A stretch of 64,000 nt of DNA from Ceratopteris richardii (GCA_020310875.1 CM035423.1:141437223-141501222), one strand, 5' to 3'. Positions 42,759 to 54,933 are shown, counted from the stretch's first letter. Notes: generated by a model from the sequence alone, not told the origin. A program made the numbers and translations.

Positions 42759-43343
42759 CTAACAGACATCACACCGTTTCACATAGGTATGTGCATCCAT
42801 GTGAAGGGTCGGCCACCAAAAGCCCGCAAATAGTACTGCCTTGATCACCCGATCTGGTCCAAAGTGTCCTCCTGCTACACCTTGGTGAGCAGTTTCCAAG
42901 ATTTTAAGATACTCGCTCTCATGGACACATAATCTAAGGTAACCATCTTTACCATGCTTGTATAAATTATCACCAATGAGTGAGTAATCTAGGGCTTCTT
43001 GTTCTAGACTTCTTTGTCTAGCCAGTGTCATGTCTTGAGGGAATGTTTTCGTCCTCAGGAAGGATACTAGTGGTTCACTCCAATCTGGCACTATGGACAC
43101 TTGATAAAGAGTGGCATGTTCCACAGGTGGTTTAGTGCAACAGATTGGGCATTCCTTGCACAACTTTTGGACATCAGCTTCCATAGTCGGCCAATGCACT
43201 CCGAGTCTCCTTAGTGTTTGTAGGGTTCGTTGCTTTGAGTAGTGTTGCTCTAATGCACCTACATGTGCTAATTGCAACCATTTAGCGTACTCATCCTCTT
43301 CCACACAACAAGCCAAGATCCCTTGATCTGTGTGCTTGTACAT
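42759..43343 (-). CDS. C: two tandem H2C2-type zinc-binding domains
   Basis: A 194-aa frame between RNase H and the integrase core. The first domain (~24-70) has AHVGALEQH and CKECPIC. After a linker of the Athila/Tat type (PDWSEPLVSFL ... LIGDNLYK), the second (~148-194) has AHQGVAGGH and CDVC. Both have HX6H followed by a CX2C pair, and both have a WPT segment between. Ordinary Ty3 integrases have one such domain. Confidence 0.8.
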   Translation of the reverse strand: MYKHTDQGILACCVEEDEYAKWLQLAHVGALEQHYSKQRTLQTLRRLGVHWPTMEADVQKLCKECPICCTKPPVEHATLYQVSIVPDWSEPLVSFLRTKTFPQDMTLARQRSLEQEALDYSLIGDNLYKHGKDGYLRLCVHESEYLKILETAHQGVAGGHFGPDRVIKAVLFAGFWWPTLHMDAHTYVKRCDVC

Positions 43344-43391
43344 ACTACCTGCCGTGATGTGATACTTTTGGGCTTTTACTACCTCTCTATC

Positions 43392-44651
43392 CTATGTGTT
43401 TATTACTGGGTGGTTAGGCCCGTAGGTCAATACTGGCACTAAATGCTTAGCCCACTGCGGCACCACTTCCAAATTAAACAAGTAAGCATCAAGAAGGTCA
43501 TCTGACACTCCTTGTGAGGCTTCTCCAGATGTGAGCCTAGAGAGATGGTCTGCTCTCAAGTGAGTCTTCCCTTTTCTTACCACAACCTCAAAATCGTATT
43601 CCATTAGCAAGAGAAACCATCTCACCAATCGACCTGTATTGCATGGTTTGTTTACCAAATATAAAAATGCCTGATGGTCAGTAAAAAATTTAAACTTATT
43701 TGCAAGCAAGTAATGTCTAAACTTTTTAACTGCATATACCATGCCTAGTCCTTCTCTCTCCGTAGTGGTATAATTTTGTTCAGCTGCATTCAATTGTCTA
43801 CTAGCATAGGCAATTGGAAGATCCATATTACCTTCACCCGTAGGTTGTGCGAGTACACACCCAATAGCATAATTGGATGCATCAACATGAACATGGAAAG
43901 GCTTATTCCAATCTGGTGTGGTCAAGATTGGTGTTGAACATAATCGCCGTTTGAGCTCATTGAAGGAATTCTCACATTCATTAGTCCACTCAAAGTTAGT
44001 CAAAAGTCCATACAGAGGCTTTGCTATGATGACATACATGTGTATAAACCGTCGGTAATAACCACAATGCCCCATGAAAGCTTGTACTTCCTTGACATTC
44101 TTTGGCCTAGGTAGCTCCGCTATGGCTCTCACTTTCTCTTCATCAGTGGATATGCCATTCTTTGACACTATGTGTCCTAGAATCTTGCCTTGCCTGACCA
44201 TGAAAACACACTTTTTTGGGTTCAGGCAGACTTGATATTCTCTACATTTGTCAAAGATTTGTCTGAGTTCAGGAATATGTGTTTGTCTAATGTTGGAATG
44301 AGCACAAAGATCGTCAACATATACCTCTAAATTCTTCCTCAAGAACTCTTTAAACACATGGCACATCAATCTCTGAAATGTAGCGGGTGGATTGGTAAGT
44401 CCAAATGGCATTACCCGAAAAGCAAATATGCCCCATTTAGTGGCAAAAGCCATCTTATGCTGATCTTCTGGAGCTATGGCTACTTGATTGTAGCCCGAAA
44501 AGCCATCAAGGAAGTTGTACACTTCCTTGCCTACTACTCTTTCTAAGAGATGCTCTGTGATGGGAAGCGGATAGTTATCTCGAATTGTGGCTGCATTGAC
44601 CTTCTTTAAGTTAATGCATACACGCAGCTTTCCATTTTTCTTGGGCACCAC
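43392..44651 (-). CDS. C: reverse transcriptase and RNase H
   Basis: A 419-aa frame. RT starts within MVPKKNGKLRVCINLKKVNA, has FLDGFSGYNQ, MPFGLTNPPATFQR and the active site YVDD (near residue 115). RNase H follows with HVHVDASNYAIG (~235), TTEREGLG and FFTDHQA. The RNase H ends at LRADHLSRL. The family is Ty3, Athila-like, by motif. Confidence 0.9.
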   Translation of the reverse strand: MVPKKNGKLRVCINLKKVNAATIRDNYPLPITEHLLERVVGKEVYNFLDGFSGYNQVAIAPEDQHKMAFATKWGIFAFRVMPFGLTNPPATFQRLMCHVFKEFLRKNLEVYVDDLCAHSNIRQTHIPELRQIFDKCREYQVCLNPKKCVFMVRQGKILGHIVSKNGISTDEEKVRAIAELPRPKNVKEVQAFMGHCGYYRRFIHMYVIIAKPLYGLLTNFEWTNECENSFNELKRRLCSTPILTTPDWNKPFHVHVDASNYAIGCVLAQPTGEGNMDLPIAYASRQLNAAEQNYTTTEREGLGMVYAVKKFRHYLLANKFKFFTDHQAFLYLVNKPCNTGRLVRWFLLLMEYDFEVVVRKGKTHLRADHLSRLTSGEASQGVSDDLLDAYLFNLEVVPQWAKHLVPVLTYGPNHPVINT

Positions 44652-46117
44652 TACGATGGGGGATACCCACTCAGTGTGCTCAATTCATAGATGAATCCAG
44701 CTTCAACCAGTCTATCTATCTCCTCTTTGATCTTAGCAGCATAATTATCATTATATGTGTATGGCTTTTGCTTAGAAGGTTTGGCATCTGAGGTCATGGG
44801 GATAGTGTGTGAGCATATGTCAGGGTTCACGCCTTTCAAATCCTTGTAACTCCAAGCGAATACATCTCTGTATTCTCTTAGCAAGGCTATCAATTCGTTC
44901 TCTTCGTCTTCCGTCAGGTCATGGCCTATGTACGTGCATCTCTCTTCTCCTTCTTCCACAGCTACCACTATTTTCTTGGTGGTTTCTTTGTTATCATAGG
45001 CCTCCCCCGATTGTGCCTCTCGTTTAGGCATTCTGATCATGACTCTCCTGTCATCTATCTCATACTTCTTAAAATTTTTCGGGACCTCAAATAAAGATTC
45101 TTCCTCTTCTGGTGTGACTTCTCTCTTCTTTCTTTTCTTTCCTTCTTCCTTCGGGGTCACATGTGTGGCTAGCCTTACATCATTTTGAGATTCTACTTCA
45201 TAGAAGTATTCTTCATTTGATGCAAAAGGTGGGTCCATAATGATTGACTCTAGATCGGAGTCACTTGCATCCTCAAATGCATCAGGGCTAGGTTCACACT
45301 CTTCTAACACTGCCTCTCCCATGATTGGCTCTATGGAGAAGACTGAAATGTCATAGCCTTCTTCATCACAGTGAGGTGTCCATTGTTCTTCATTGATGGC
45401 TACATCCATTGTTGCTAAGATTTCTGCCCAGCCGTGAGGCTCAAATTCTTCGTCAGGAAAGACTAAAGGTGCATAGGCTGGGTCTTGAATTGATCTACAT
45501 GTTTCCTTTGCACCTATCTCTCTGGCTTCTTCTCTCTTCTCTTCTTCTACTACTACTTTGCACATCCATAAGTGGGTGTCTTCATGCATCCATGAGGATC
45601 CTGATCCTATGGAATGCACCGATTCCATATCATCTTTGGCTCTATGGAGGGGATTCCATTGGATAGGAGGGACATCTCTATGAGAGTAATCTTTGAGATT
45701 CACTTTGGTCATAACTCCTAAGTGTTGCAAGTATAAGGAATTGGTTCCCCAATCCTGTACCACTTGCAACTGTCGCATAAAGGGTCGTCCCAAGATCATT
45801 TCATAGGCATGATTTTTGCTAAAATCACATATAGCAAATGTATGCTCGAACTCAACACCACATGTGGTGAGAGTTATTCCTTCTAACAGCCCTAGGGGTC
45901 TCTCTATGTGACCATCGGCCATTTGCAATTTCATCCTTGTGGGCCTGAGTGCTGGCTTGCCCCAACACTTCCATAGGGAAGTGGTAGCAATTGCAACTCC
46001 TGCACCTGAGTCTAAAATGGCCTTGGTGGTGTATCCTTGATGGGTGATAGGAAGATATGTGTTTCCCTCTTCGCCCTCACTCATTTCTCCTATCTTGTCC
46101 AAGGGTATTTCTGGCAC
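44651..46117 (-). CDS. C: aspartic protease and linker to RT
   Basis: A 488-aa frame. The protease active site AILDSGAGVAIA is at ~32, and MILGRPFMRQLQVVQDW closes the domain near 110. A long acidic linker (~150-380) with many E and D residues follows, then FAWSYKDLKGVNP, the usual start of Ty3 RT. This is the regular protease of the element; the other is downstream of integrase. Confidence 0.85.
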   Translation of the reverse strand: MPEIPLDKIGEMSEGEEGNTYLPITHQGYTTKAILDSGAGVAIATTSLWKCWGKPALRPTRMKLQMADGHIERPLGLLEGITLTTCGVEFEHTFAICDFSKNHAYEMILGRPFMRQLQVVQDWGTNSLYLQHLGVMTKVNLKDYSHRDVPPIQWNPLHRAKDDMESVHSIGSGSSWMHEDTHLWMCKVVVEEEKREEAREIGAKETCRSIQDPAYAPLVFPDEEFEPHGWAEILATMDVAINEEQWTPHCDEEGYDISVFSIEPIMGEAVLEECEPSPDAFEDASDSDLESIIMDPPFASNEEYFYEVESQNDVRLATHVTPKEEGKKRKKREVTPEEEESLFEVPKNFKKYEIDDRRVMIRMPKREAQSGEAYDNKETTKKIVVAVEEGEERCTYIGHDLTEDEENELIALLREYRDVFAWSYKDLKGVNPDICSHTIPMTSDAKPSKQKPYTYNDNYAAKIKEEIDRLVEAGFIYELSTLSGYPPS

Positions 46118-47228
46118 TGTTCTCTGGGACCCTACCTGGGAACGAGGTTTTTCTATCTCTGGTACTTGTTTGGCTACATGTTTCCATAGCTCTAGCCTTA
46201 CTTTGAGTAGCTCTTCTAACGTGAGGTTGCACTGTCTTTAGTGTTTTTCACTACCTCTGTGTTCCTCGGTATGACTAAATCCTCATTCCGTACCATGACC
46301 GTGGATGCTCTCATACAAGTAGACTTAGCTTCCCATGGGCCTGTGAAGTGGGGTAATTCTTGCAGAGAGTTAGACTCAAAGTCTAATCTTTCCTGAGATT
46401 GGGTGCTCTCCTGCTCCTCATAAATGGATGGGATGTCTTGTGGGAATCGGTCGTGTGCATCATCCACAAGTTCAATGGGAGAAGGGACTTCACTTTCTTT
46501 AGCCCATTTGTCTTCTTGAATCTCATGTAGGAATTCTGGTGTGAACCGATTCATAGAAGATGATGTGTCTGGCTCTGTAGAGTTAGGCACATAGGCTTCT
46601 TGGGTAGGAATGCTTACTCTTTCACTTGCCTTGTCCTTGTGTTGAGAGGCGGGTTCCTTTTCTGATTGTGCAATCAACCTCTCTATTCTTTCTAACAGTC
46701 CTTCAAAGTGCAACTGCATCTTCGCTGAACTAGAGATGTTAAAGAGGCGACTGGCTTCAAACATGGTTTGAGCCAGCTCCACCATCTTAGCAAAAATTTT
46801 AGTTCGTTCAAGCTCTAATTCTGCTCTAGGGTAGCACTTTTCATGATCAGTTACGTTTGGCCCTGCTTGGATTCTGGCCTGATATGCTTTGAACATCATG
46901 TTTAGGTCCTCGGGAGTGGGATCTGCTAGGACTGATCCTACTCTAGGGGAAGGTGGGATTAGGTGAGGCGGGTTGGAAGGTGGCGGGTCGGATGGAGTTG
47001 GGAATGGTGGAGGTGGGGTAGTGTGAGAGGGAGTTTGAGATGTGAGTTCGGTTATCCTGGCTCTCGTTTCTCTTAGGCTTTCCTCAAGTTCACTCATTTT
47101 CTTTGCCCATTGTCTTTTCATTCTTTCACGACTATCTCTCCAAGCTCTAGTCCTCTTCTTTGTCATGCTCTCCGTTTCACTAACATCTGGGCTCTTTTCC
47201 TGGCCTATGCTTTGGTTCTGTTGCAAGG
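46118..47228 (-). pseudogene. C: C-terminal part of gag
   Basis: The frame 46216-47250 enters from E's LTR; the C part starts at 47228. It has a basic helical start (RAWRDSRERMKRQWAKK), a proline-rich stretch and a helical middle. It has no zinc knuckle. It is the region between the knuckles and protease and continues the gag at 55966-58287 on the other side of E. Confidence 0.7.
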
Positions 47229-48260
47229 TGTTAATCAATGGAATAGTCAATATCTCCTCTAGAAGGTGGAAATTAATTGAGCGGCGCTGAACCAGGACGG
47301 ATGAACCCGGACAGGTGCCGAAAAAAGTGGATTCGCGGTAGCAGACTTCTATTTAAAAGCACATAAAGGGAAGCGGCAAAAGATCGGCAGTTTTTCGGAA
47401 GGAGTCTCTGTTCTCTTGAGCACTGTAGTGAGTAAGGTTGATCACATCGCGAACTGAAGTATTTGGAGATTGCGAGTATCGCATTTATTTCGTTGTCTGT
47501 CATAGTGAATCAATTTGGGAGATTGCGAGCATCATATTTTAAGACTGTGTATGAGATATCGCTGAATACATTGAATTCTGTTCCATTCTATTCATATTTA
47601 ATTATTCTGCTATTCTCTGGTTGAACCGATTCCCATTCGGTAGTCTTGTGTTGTGAGTCTATTTGATGATTAGTTATATACGATTCTGTATTTCTCGGCT
47701 GTAAGATTGTGTGTTTGTTGTCCTGCGTGAGACTGTGTAAGAACAAAGTTTAGTATCTTTTCGGTTAAGTGACCAGGTTCTATATAATAATCTGCGATCA
47801 CTGAGTATTCGACAAGGATCTGTGTGTAGACAGAAGTATTAGTAAGATATTAATTGCGGTAGAAATCTGTGACTTGAGCCAGTAGACGCAAAGTTTGACG
47901 TAATCTCGATCCGAGTTGTCTGTGTATTTTTTTCGGTGTGTTTACTTGTCACATGGAATCGTCTTATTGAGAAGTATTTAATTATTGAGCAAAGCGTATT
48001 CTAGTAGTTGTAAGTTACGGCAGGACCACTGCATTATTACCATAGTATATTCGGTCCGAACATTCTAACACTCATCGTGCCGAAAAGTAGTCAGTATTCA
48101 AACTCACTCACTGTGTAAGACGTGAGGGAATACTTGCGAATGTGTAAAGGACTGGGAAAATAGTACAGGGCCTCTGTCTAACAGACCCCTACCACTCCCA
48201 AGAACCCGAGGACCCGATAATACTCTTCCGAAAGTTGGATTGAAGTATTATCGTCTAACA
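47229..48260 (+). repeat. E 5' LTR
   Basis: 1032 bp, TGTTAATC...GTCTAACA. A TTCTATTTAAAAG sequence near 47.35 kb is a candidate TATA box. From ~47.43 kb onward it matches F's LTR; before that it does not. Confidence 0.95.
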
Positions 48261-48261
48261 T

Positions 48262-48279
48262 TGGCGATCCCGCTGGGGA
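48262..48279 (+). promoter_or_regulatory. E: primer-binding site, Arg-tRNA-like
   Basis: TGGCGATCCCGCTGGGGA, identical to F's, one base past the LTR. Confidence 0.85.
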
Positions 48280-48404
48280 TGTGGCATTGAGATTGCCTGG
48301 TAGTTTGTTCAAACTAAATTTTGTTGGAAGGACAGTAGCAACAGAATCAGATTGTTGCAATACTGTTTGTTCGTAATACTATATGATTAGTACGGAAATG
48401 CTAC

Positions 48405-51400
48405 ATGCCGATTACTCGATCAGGTGAAAAGTATCCCAAGAATCATCAGTTAGGGGTATTAAGAACAACTTTGGGAGGTACTAGTGCAATTAGACCTGAC
48501 CCAGTTGTCGAAAAAGTGACGAACAATAACACTGATTCCGGTGAAATTACGGTAGAACGTAGTACATCTCTAGAATTGCCTGGTGTTACTACGGTGCAGA
48601 CTGTCGAAAATACAGCAATTTTGGAACCTACCAAGACGCAGTTGGAATCTAGTATAAAAGTTTTCGGAATAGATTCAGATACGATTAGAAACACTTTAGG
48701 GAAGGAAATTAATACAGGCGAATCTACGCTGTATCCAGTCACAAATTTGAATCCTTCCGGTGGAATTTCGGTAAGAAAAACACAGTTTTTCGGTGACGAT
48801 TCAGCACTTTCGGCTGAATCTTCAGTTCAACTACAACGTTTGGAAGCAAGTCCTCCTACTTTGGATATCAAGGAGGAAGGAAGATTATTTGAAACAGAAA
48901 TTCGCAATATAGTAAGCAAACTAATTGCACCGGAAAGTGTGCCAGTTGGCGAAACAAATTCCGGTAGTTCAGAAACTCAAACCAGAAATACAGAAGGAGT
49001 GTATAATACATTTACGATGAATGAACAACCGCAACGACAATTAGGTCAATCCAGATCGGCTCCAACGGGAGTAACATACACAAAGTTTAGTGGGTTTCCA
49101 GGAGATGATCCAGATGCTCACGTACGCACCTTCGAAATCAGTTATGCTGTCCTCAACCATCCACCGGATCCGGCATACAAAGCAATTGTTTTTCAATCTA
49201 CACTTGTGAATGAAGCAGCAAGATGGCTTACTGAATATGATATTAATCATTTCGGTACTTATGAAGCAGTACGAGACGCTTTTCTGCAGCGATTCAGGCT
49301 GAAAAAGAATCCTGCAGAGATCTTTGAGTATTTACAGAACAATAGACAGAAACCAAATCAAACTGTACAAGAGTATGCTACCCTTTTCAGAACTCATTTA
49401 AGACAGTTACCCCAGGCTCATGCTAATTTACCAGACGATGTTATTACACAGTGGTTTATCAATGGCTTGCTTCCTCAACTTAGGCAAATCATGATTATAA
49501 GATGTGTAGGAGCCATGACCCTCGATGCAGTGATAGCAATGACCCTTCAGCTGGAAAACAAAGTTGGTGGATTTTCAGAGGATTTGGAATGGATTAAAAC
49601 AAACAAACATATAGCTGAAGATATAACTAGGCAAGTATATTGCACCACCTGCAAGAATTCAGGACATATTAGTGCCCAGTGTGCGTTAAATCAGACCTAT
49701 TGCGCCATCTGTAACATTGTGGGACATACCACTGAGAATTGTGCATACAATGCTAGAAGACAAGGGGCAGCAACAGTTAATGCAATTATTCAGGAACAAG
49801 GGCAGTCATCCAATCAATATGTACCCCCACATTTGAGACACAATCAACAACAAGGGTATCGACATTATCGAGGACAGAGGAACAACAACTATAACACACC
49901 GCGCTGGCAGAATGGACTACCACCGGAAAATCAAAATTTACCACCACCTCGATGTCATTTCTGTGGACAATTGGGCCATATTAGAAGATTCTGTAGAGAT
50001 GCAGCGGAATATGATCAAAGGAAAAAGGAACGTCAAAACCCAATGGCCAATGTGGTAACAATCACACCTGTAGAGACGCAGGCAGCAGCAGTTCAAACTC
50101 GTTCCGGTAAACAATTGCAACCAGCAGCAGAATTATTTGAACCAGGGATACGTGAACAACACAAAATGTATCATAAGGCTAGCCAGTGGACTACCGTAGA
50201 ACCACCTGTTTTTCCAGAACCTACTCCAGTAATCCAGTCCTCGGATACGACACAAGCTCGTGCTGACAATACAGAAGCAGGTACCTCATCTACAGTAGAA
50301 TTACCATCTTCAGACCAAGCTTCATCCTCAACAGTTAAGGAAGATGCAAATCAATTGCAACCAGCTTGGGATATATTGTCAAAAGCATCCATCACATTGC
50401 CTTTCGGGCAATTACTGGCATTAGTACCAGGAATACGCCAACAATTTCAACAACAGTCTACTACAAAATCTGCTTGCATTCCGGCTACCGCAACAGTACA
50501 ACCAGAGCCAGACTCTACGGTAGATCACTCAGTTCCTCTGATTACGGTATGGTTTCATAAACATCAAATTCCACAAGTTTTAATTGATGGGGGGTCCGGC
50601 GTGAATATTGCCACTGCGTCACTTTGTAAGAAGTTAGGATGGACTAAGATAGAACCAGTTCAATTCTTTGTTAGGATGGCTGATCAATCTAGAGTTCATC
50701 CAGTAGGACTGATCCGAGATATACCCATAACTGTCCAAGACACCACATTCAAGATGACTTTTGTTGTTTTAGAATTGCCGGAATCCACCCTAGACTACAA
50801 TCTACTTTTCGGTCGTCCTTGGTTGAAACAAGCCAAGGTAATTCAAGACTGGTCAGCCCAGGAACTTACGTTCAAAGATAAAAATCGCAAATGTGTTGTA
50901 AAGTTAGATGCGATACAACCCTGTGAGTTACATGCTCGGCCATATTTTGCCGAACTAGTCCATATGTTAGATGGGTTGTCGGATGACGAAGAAGAAGAAT
51001 TTCTGAAGAATAATGTTGATTTGATGACAGTAGGAACTATTGATCTACAGTCTGTGGTAGATACCTGGAATGCTTCAGTATGTACAGTAATACCCATTGC
51101 CGAAGAAATTAAGGAGGAAGATACCATTTCGATTCAAGGTAATGAACTACAACAACTTCTCGAACCATCAGCTAATACAGAGAAATATCAACAATTTTAT
51201 GTTCCAGAAGACCAGTTAATTACTTACAATCTTGGAGATGAAGACCACCCTCGTCCTGTAAAGATAAAGCAAAACTTACCTGAAGCCTTTCAAGCAGATT
51301 TAATCAAGTTACTCCAAGAATTTACTGACGTCTTTGCATGGGATTACAGAGACATGAAGGGCTTGGATCCTCGTATCTATCAACACAGAGTTATGCTAAA

Positions 51401-54003
51401 ACCAGAAGCAAAACCGATAAGGCAAACCAGCTACCGGATGAACCCACATTATGCATCACAGGTAAAGGCTGAACTTGATAGGTTATTAAAAGTGGGATTC
51501 ATAGTACCAATAGAACATGCGGAATGGATTTCACCGATTGTAATTGTACCAAAGAAAAACAAGCAATTGAGAATTTGCGTAGACTATCGGAAATTAAATG
51601 CTGCAACAATACCGGATCCTTTTCCGATTCCTTTTTTGGATACTGTGCTTGACAAAGTAGCAGGTCATGAGATGTATTCATTTCTAGATGGATACAGTGG
51701 ATATAACCAAGTAAGAATGGCTGAAGAGGATATACCAAAAACTGCATTTATTACAAATTGGGGTGTCTTTGCTTGTACAGTAATGTGGTTTGGATTGAGG
51801 AATGCGCCAAGCACATTTCAAAGATGTATGCAGGAGATATTTTCTCCTTATCTCACCTCATTCATGCAAGTATACCTTGACGATTTTTCAATTTTCGGTA
51901 AAATGATCGCACATCTAGTACATTTACGATGTTGCTTTCAGAGATGCAGAGAATATAGATTGTGTTTAAACCCAAACAAATCTGTGTTTGCGGTTTCATG
52001 TGGTAAGTTACTTGGTCACATCATATCAGCACAGGGTATTCAAGTTGATCCTGATAAAATTTCAGCAGTATTAGAAGCTCCGGTGCCTAATACACCTAAG
52101 GAAGTAATGCGATTTATGGGTCAAGTGAGGTGGCATGGAAGGCATTTACGATGGCTTGCTCATGTGGCAATACCACTGAACAAATTAATTTCCAAGACTC
52201 CAAGGCAATTTGAATGGACTCAGGAATGTCAGATAGCATTTGATCGACTGAAACAGTTATTAACACAGGTTCCCATTTTACAGCCACCAGATTGGGATCA
52301 CCCATTTCACGTATTTGTTGATGCATCTGATATAGCAATAGGAAGTGTACTAATGCAACAAACAGATAAATGGTTTAGACCAGTATACTATGCTAGCAGA
52401 AGATTAGCACTTGCAGAGAAGAACTACTCGGTAACTGAGAGGGAATGCTTAGGACTAGTGTATTGGCCGAAAATTTACATTTCATGTCGATCATGCTGCA
52501 CTTGTTTACTTGGTTCGACAGCAACATATAGGTGGCCGCCTAGCACGATGGGTTCTACTATTGCAGGAATTCGACTATGATGTCATTCATCGGCCAGGTA
52601 GTTCACATGCCTTAGCAGACTTTTTGTCACGCTTAGATTCAGGTGAACCTCCGGTTGGTATAAATGATACAACGCCAGCTATTTATACTTCAGAACCAAC
52701 TACTGAGGAATTGTCAAACCAACCAGTACCAACTACGTATTATGATCAGTTATTGACCTTCCTTTCAAGTGGATGTCTACCTTCTGAAGTCCCCACAGCT
52801 ACACGCCGAAAAATTGCAGGTTTTAGTCGACGATTCCGGTTAGTTGCTGGAGAACTTTATTATGCAGATTATACAGGAACCTTACTACGATGTATTCCTA
52901 CACACGAAGTAAATTCAGTCATCAATTTAGCTCACTCAAGTCCAACAAGAGGACATTTTGCAGCAGATCTTACTCACCGAAAAATTCTGCAAAGTGGACT
53001 TTGGTGGCCAACTATGTACAGAGATGTATTGGAATTTATCAAAACTTGTGATAGCTGTCAAAGAACTGGACAACCACTACAACGCCATTACTTTCCACTT
53101 CATCCAGTACTTCCTTTAGAACCATTTCAGAAATGGGGTCTTGATTTCATTGGTCCAATCACACCTCCCGCGGTATTCAGCAATAACAGGTATATATTGA
53201 CTTGCACAGATTACGCAACCAGGTGGGCAGAAGCATGGCCTTTACGCTCGGCTACAGCAGTTGAAGTAGCGAAATGTCTATTATCAGATGTCTTTCCAAG
53301 ATTTGGATTGCCACTAGAGCTTGTTTCAGATCAGGGCACTCATTTTATGAACAATTTGATGAAAGCATTAACACAGTCATTTCAAATCAGTCATAAATTC
53401 AGCTCACCATATTATCCTCGTGCAAATGGATTGGCAGAAAGTACCAACAAATCTTTGCTGAATATGCTTCAGAAATTGACTAGAGAAACACCGAAAAGAT
53501 GGGATCAGTTGCTACCTGCAGTCTTATGGGCCTATCGCACTACATATAAGGTAACCACCGGCTTGACACCATTTAAGTTAGCCTATGGAATAGAAGCAAT
53601 AGCTCCGATGGAAATTGTAATACCAAGTTTAAGAGTAGCACTGTCTCAGAAGCTTTTACCCGAAGAGTCATTGGTATTTCGGTTGGAAACACTTAGAGAA
53701 TTAGATGAGCACCGATGGCTCAGTTTCTTAACTATGAAAGAAATCCAACTAAGACAGGCCAGGACACATGACCGTAATTTAAAGACTCCAGTATTTTCGG
53801 TAGGACAGCTTGTTCTTTTTTACAATGCAAAGTCCAATAGATCAACAGGAAAATTCAAGTTACGTTGGTTCGGTCCATTCAAGATTTCAGAACAAGTTGG
53901 TCCGGCTACTTTTCGATTGATTACATTGACTGGACAACCACTTCCAAAAGCGATAAACGGTTCTAAGCTACGGCCGTATCAAGTAACGTCACCTCGGCAA
54001 TAA
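48405..54003 (+). pseudogene. gag-pol: E: gag-pol
   Basis: Two open frames, 48405-52580 (1391 aa) and 52510-54003 (497 aa), together span what F has as one. The first has gag, three CX2CX4HX4C knuckles, the protease site IDGGSG (~727), RT with YLDD (~1156) and the start of RNase H. The second has the end of RNase H and the integrase (WWPT, CDSCQ, WGLDFIG, SDQGTHF, NGLAES). It is broken about once. It starts with MPITRSGEKY, as F does. Confidence 0.9.
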
Positions 54004-54303
54004 CAAGGTTTTTCTACCCTGAATGCTCACCTACAAGCCGAAAATCAACTTTTGCAGTCAAGAATACAAGTATTGCAGGAGTTCGAAAAGCAGATATTAA
54101 AAGATGAGGGTGTAGAATTAAATGCCACAATGATAACAAATATGGACATAGATTTATTAAAACAACAGTTGGATAGCCATATTCAAAATCGCTGGACAGT
54201 TTTTCGCAGGAGATGGCTAGCTATACTTGTTCCGCCACTAGAACAAGTGCGATCAGAAAGGATTGGGGAGTCAAATCCTGGCATGGACCGACAGACACTG
54301 TAA
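54004..54303 (+). CDS. E: terminal small frame
   Basis: An 83-aa frame from 54052, open further upstream to about 54010. It has a leucine- and glutamine-rich helical start (LQSRIQVLQEFEKQ), then NRWTVFRRRWLA and a C-terminal PLEQVRSER segment. F has the same product at 3299-3529. In F, 3 kb of accessory sequence separates it from pol; in E it follows pol almost at once. Confidence 0.5.
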   Translation, partial: QGFSTLNAHLQAENQLLQSRIQVLQEFEKQILKDEGVELNATMITNMDIDLLKQQLDSHIQNRWTVFRRRWLAILVPPLEQVRSERIGESNPGMDRQTL

Positions 54304-54904
54304 AAGGATATTTCAGCCAGGTGGTGATAGGATACTGTATGGGTACATGGCTTCTGCAGAAGACATGGATATTTTCAACAAGTATGGCACAAATATATCC
54401 AAGTTGGTAAAAACACGCACAAACTTTCAAGAAGAAGAGGATTCAACAGCACAGAGGGTACTTTGATTCCATAGACGAAGCGCTTAAAGCACATGATCAA
54501 GAAGGTGGGTCCAGGTAACAACGAGATCAAGAGTAGATTCTTATTGTATGTATAAATAGACATGTTTTTCAGAATGGCTTAGATGTTCAAAAAGCTATTT
54601 AACTCAAAAAAGGAAGAGCTGCAACTGAAGAATACGAGTATGTAAAGTATGAGTTTTTGAGGCAACAGCATATAAGAAAGCGGGACTTCATAAAGAGGCA
54701 ACTAGACCAGCTATACGAGTTTGAGGAAGTTCTGGAGAAAGAGACAACCTATCACGTACAGTGACACATTCGGGATTGAAAGATATTTGCTGAAACACCA
54801 GCAGGATATGGGCATTATGAACGTTTAGCTAGAGCCTTTCTGATGCATGTAAAGAGAACAGTGGGATAGCCCAGGCAAAAGGACATTACCAATAGTACTG
54901 CACT
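54304..54904 (+). other. E: 3' untranslated region
   Basis: About 600 bases with no supported gene, matching F 2846-3298 in reverse complement. Confidence 0.6.
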
Positions 54905-54933
54905 TGCGGGTTCGAGTCCACCGTGCGTGCCAG
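54905..54933 (+). other. E: tRNA B-box-like sequence against the 3' LTR
   Basis: GCGGGTTCGAGTCC and a following GC-rich stretch occupy the polypurine-tract position. 54909-54919 matches GGTTCGANTCC. It is the same as in F (2816-2845). Confidence 0.7.

Noticed and set aside
47273-47503. Small frame in E's LTR, repeated at 54978-55208
   Set aside because: Same reason: an antisense frame within a duplicated LTR.
54840-54933. A complete tRNA gene ahead of E's 3' LTR
   Set aside because: Only the B-box matches. I could not pair the acceptor or anticodon stems, and the T stem is weak.
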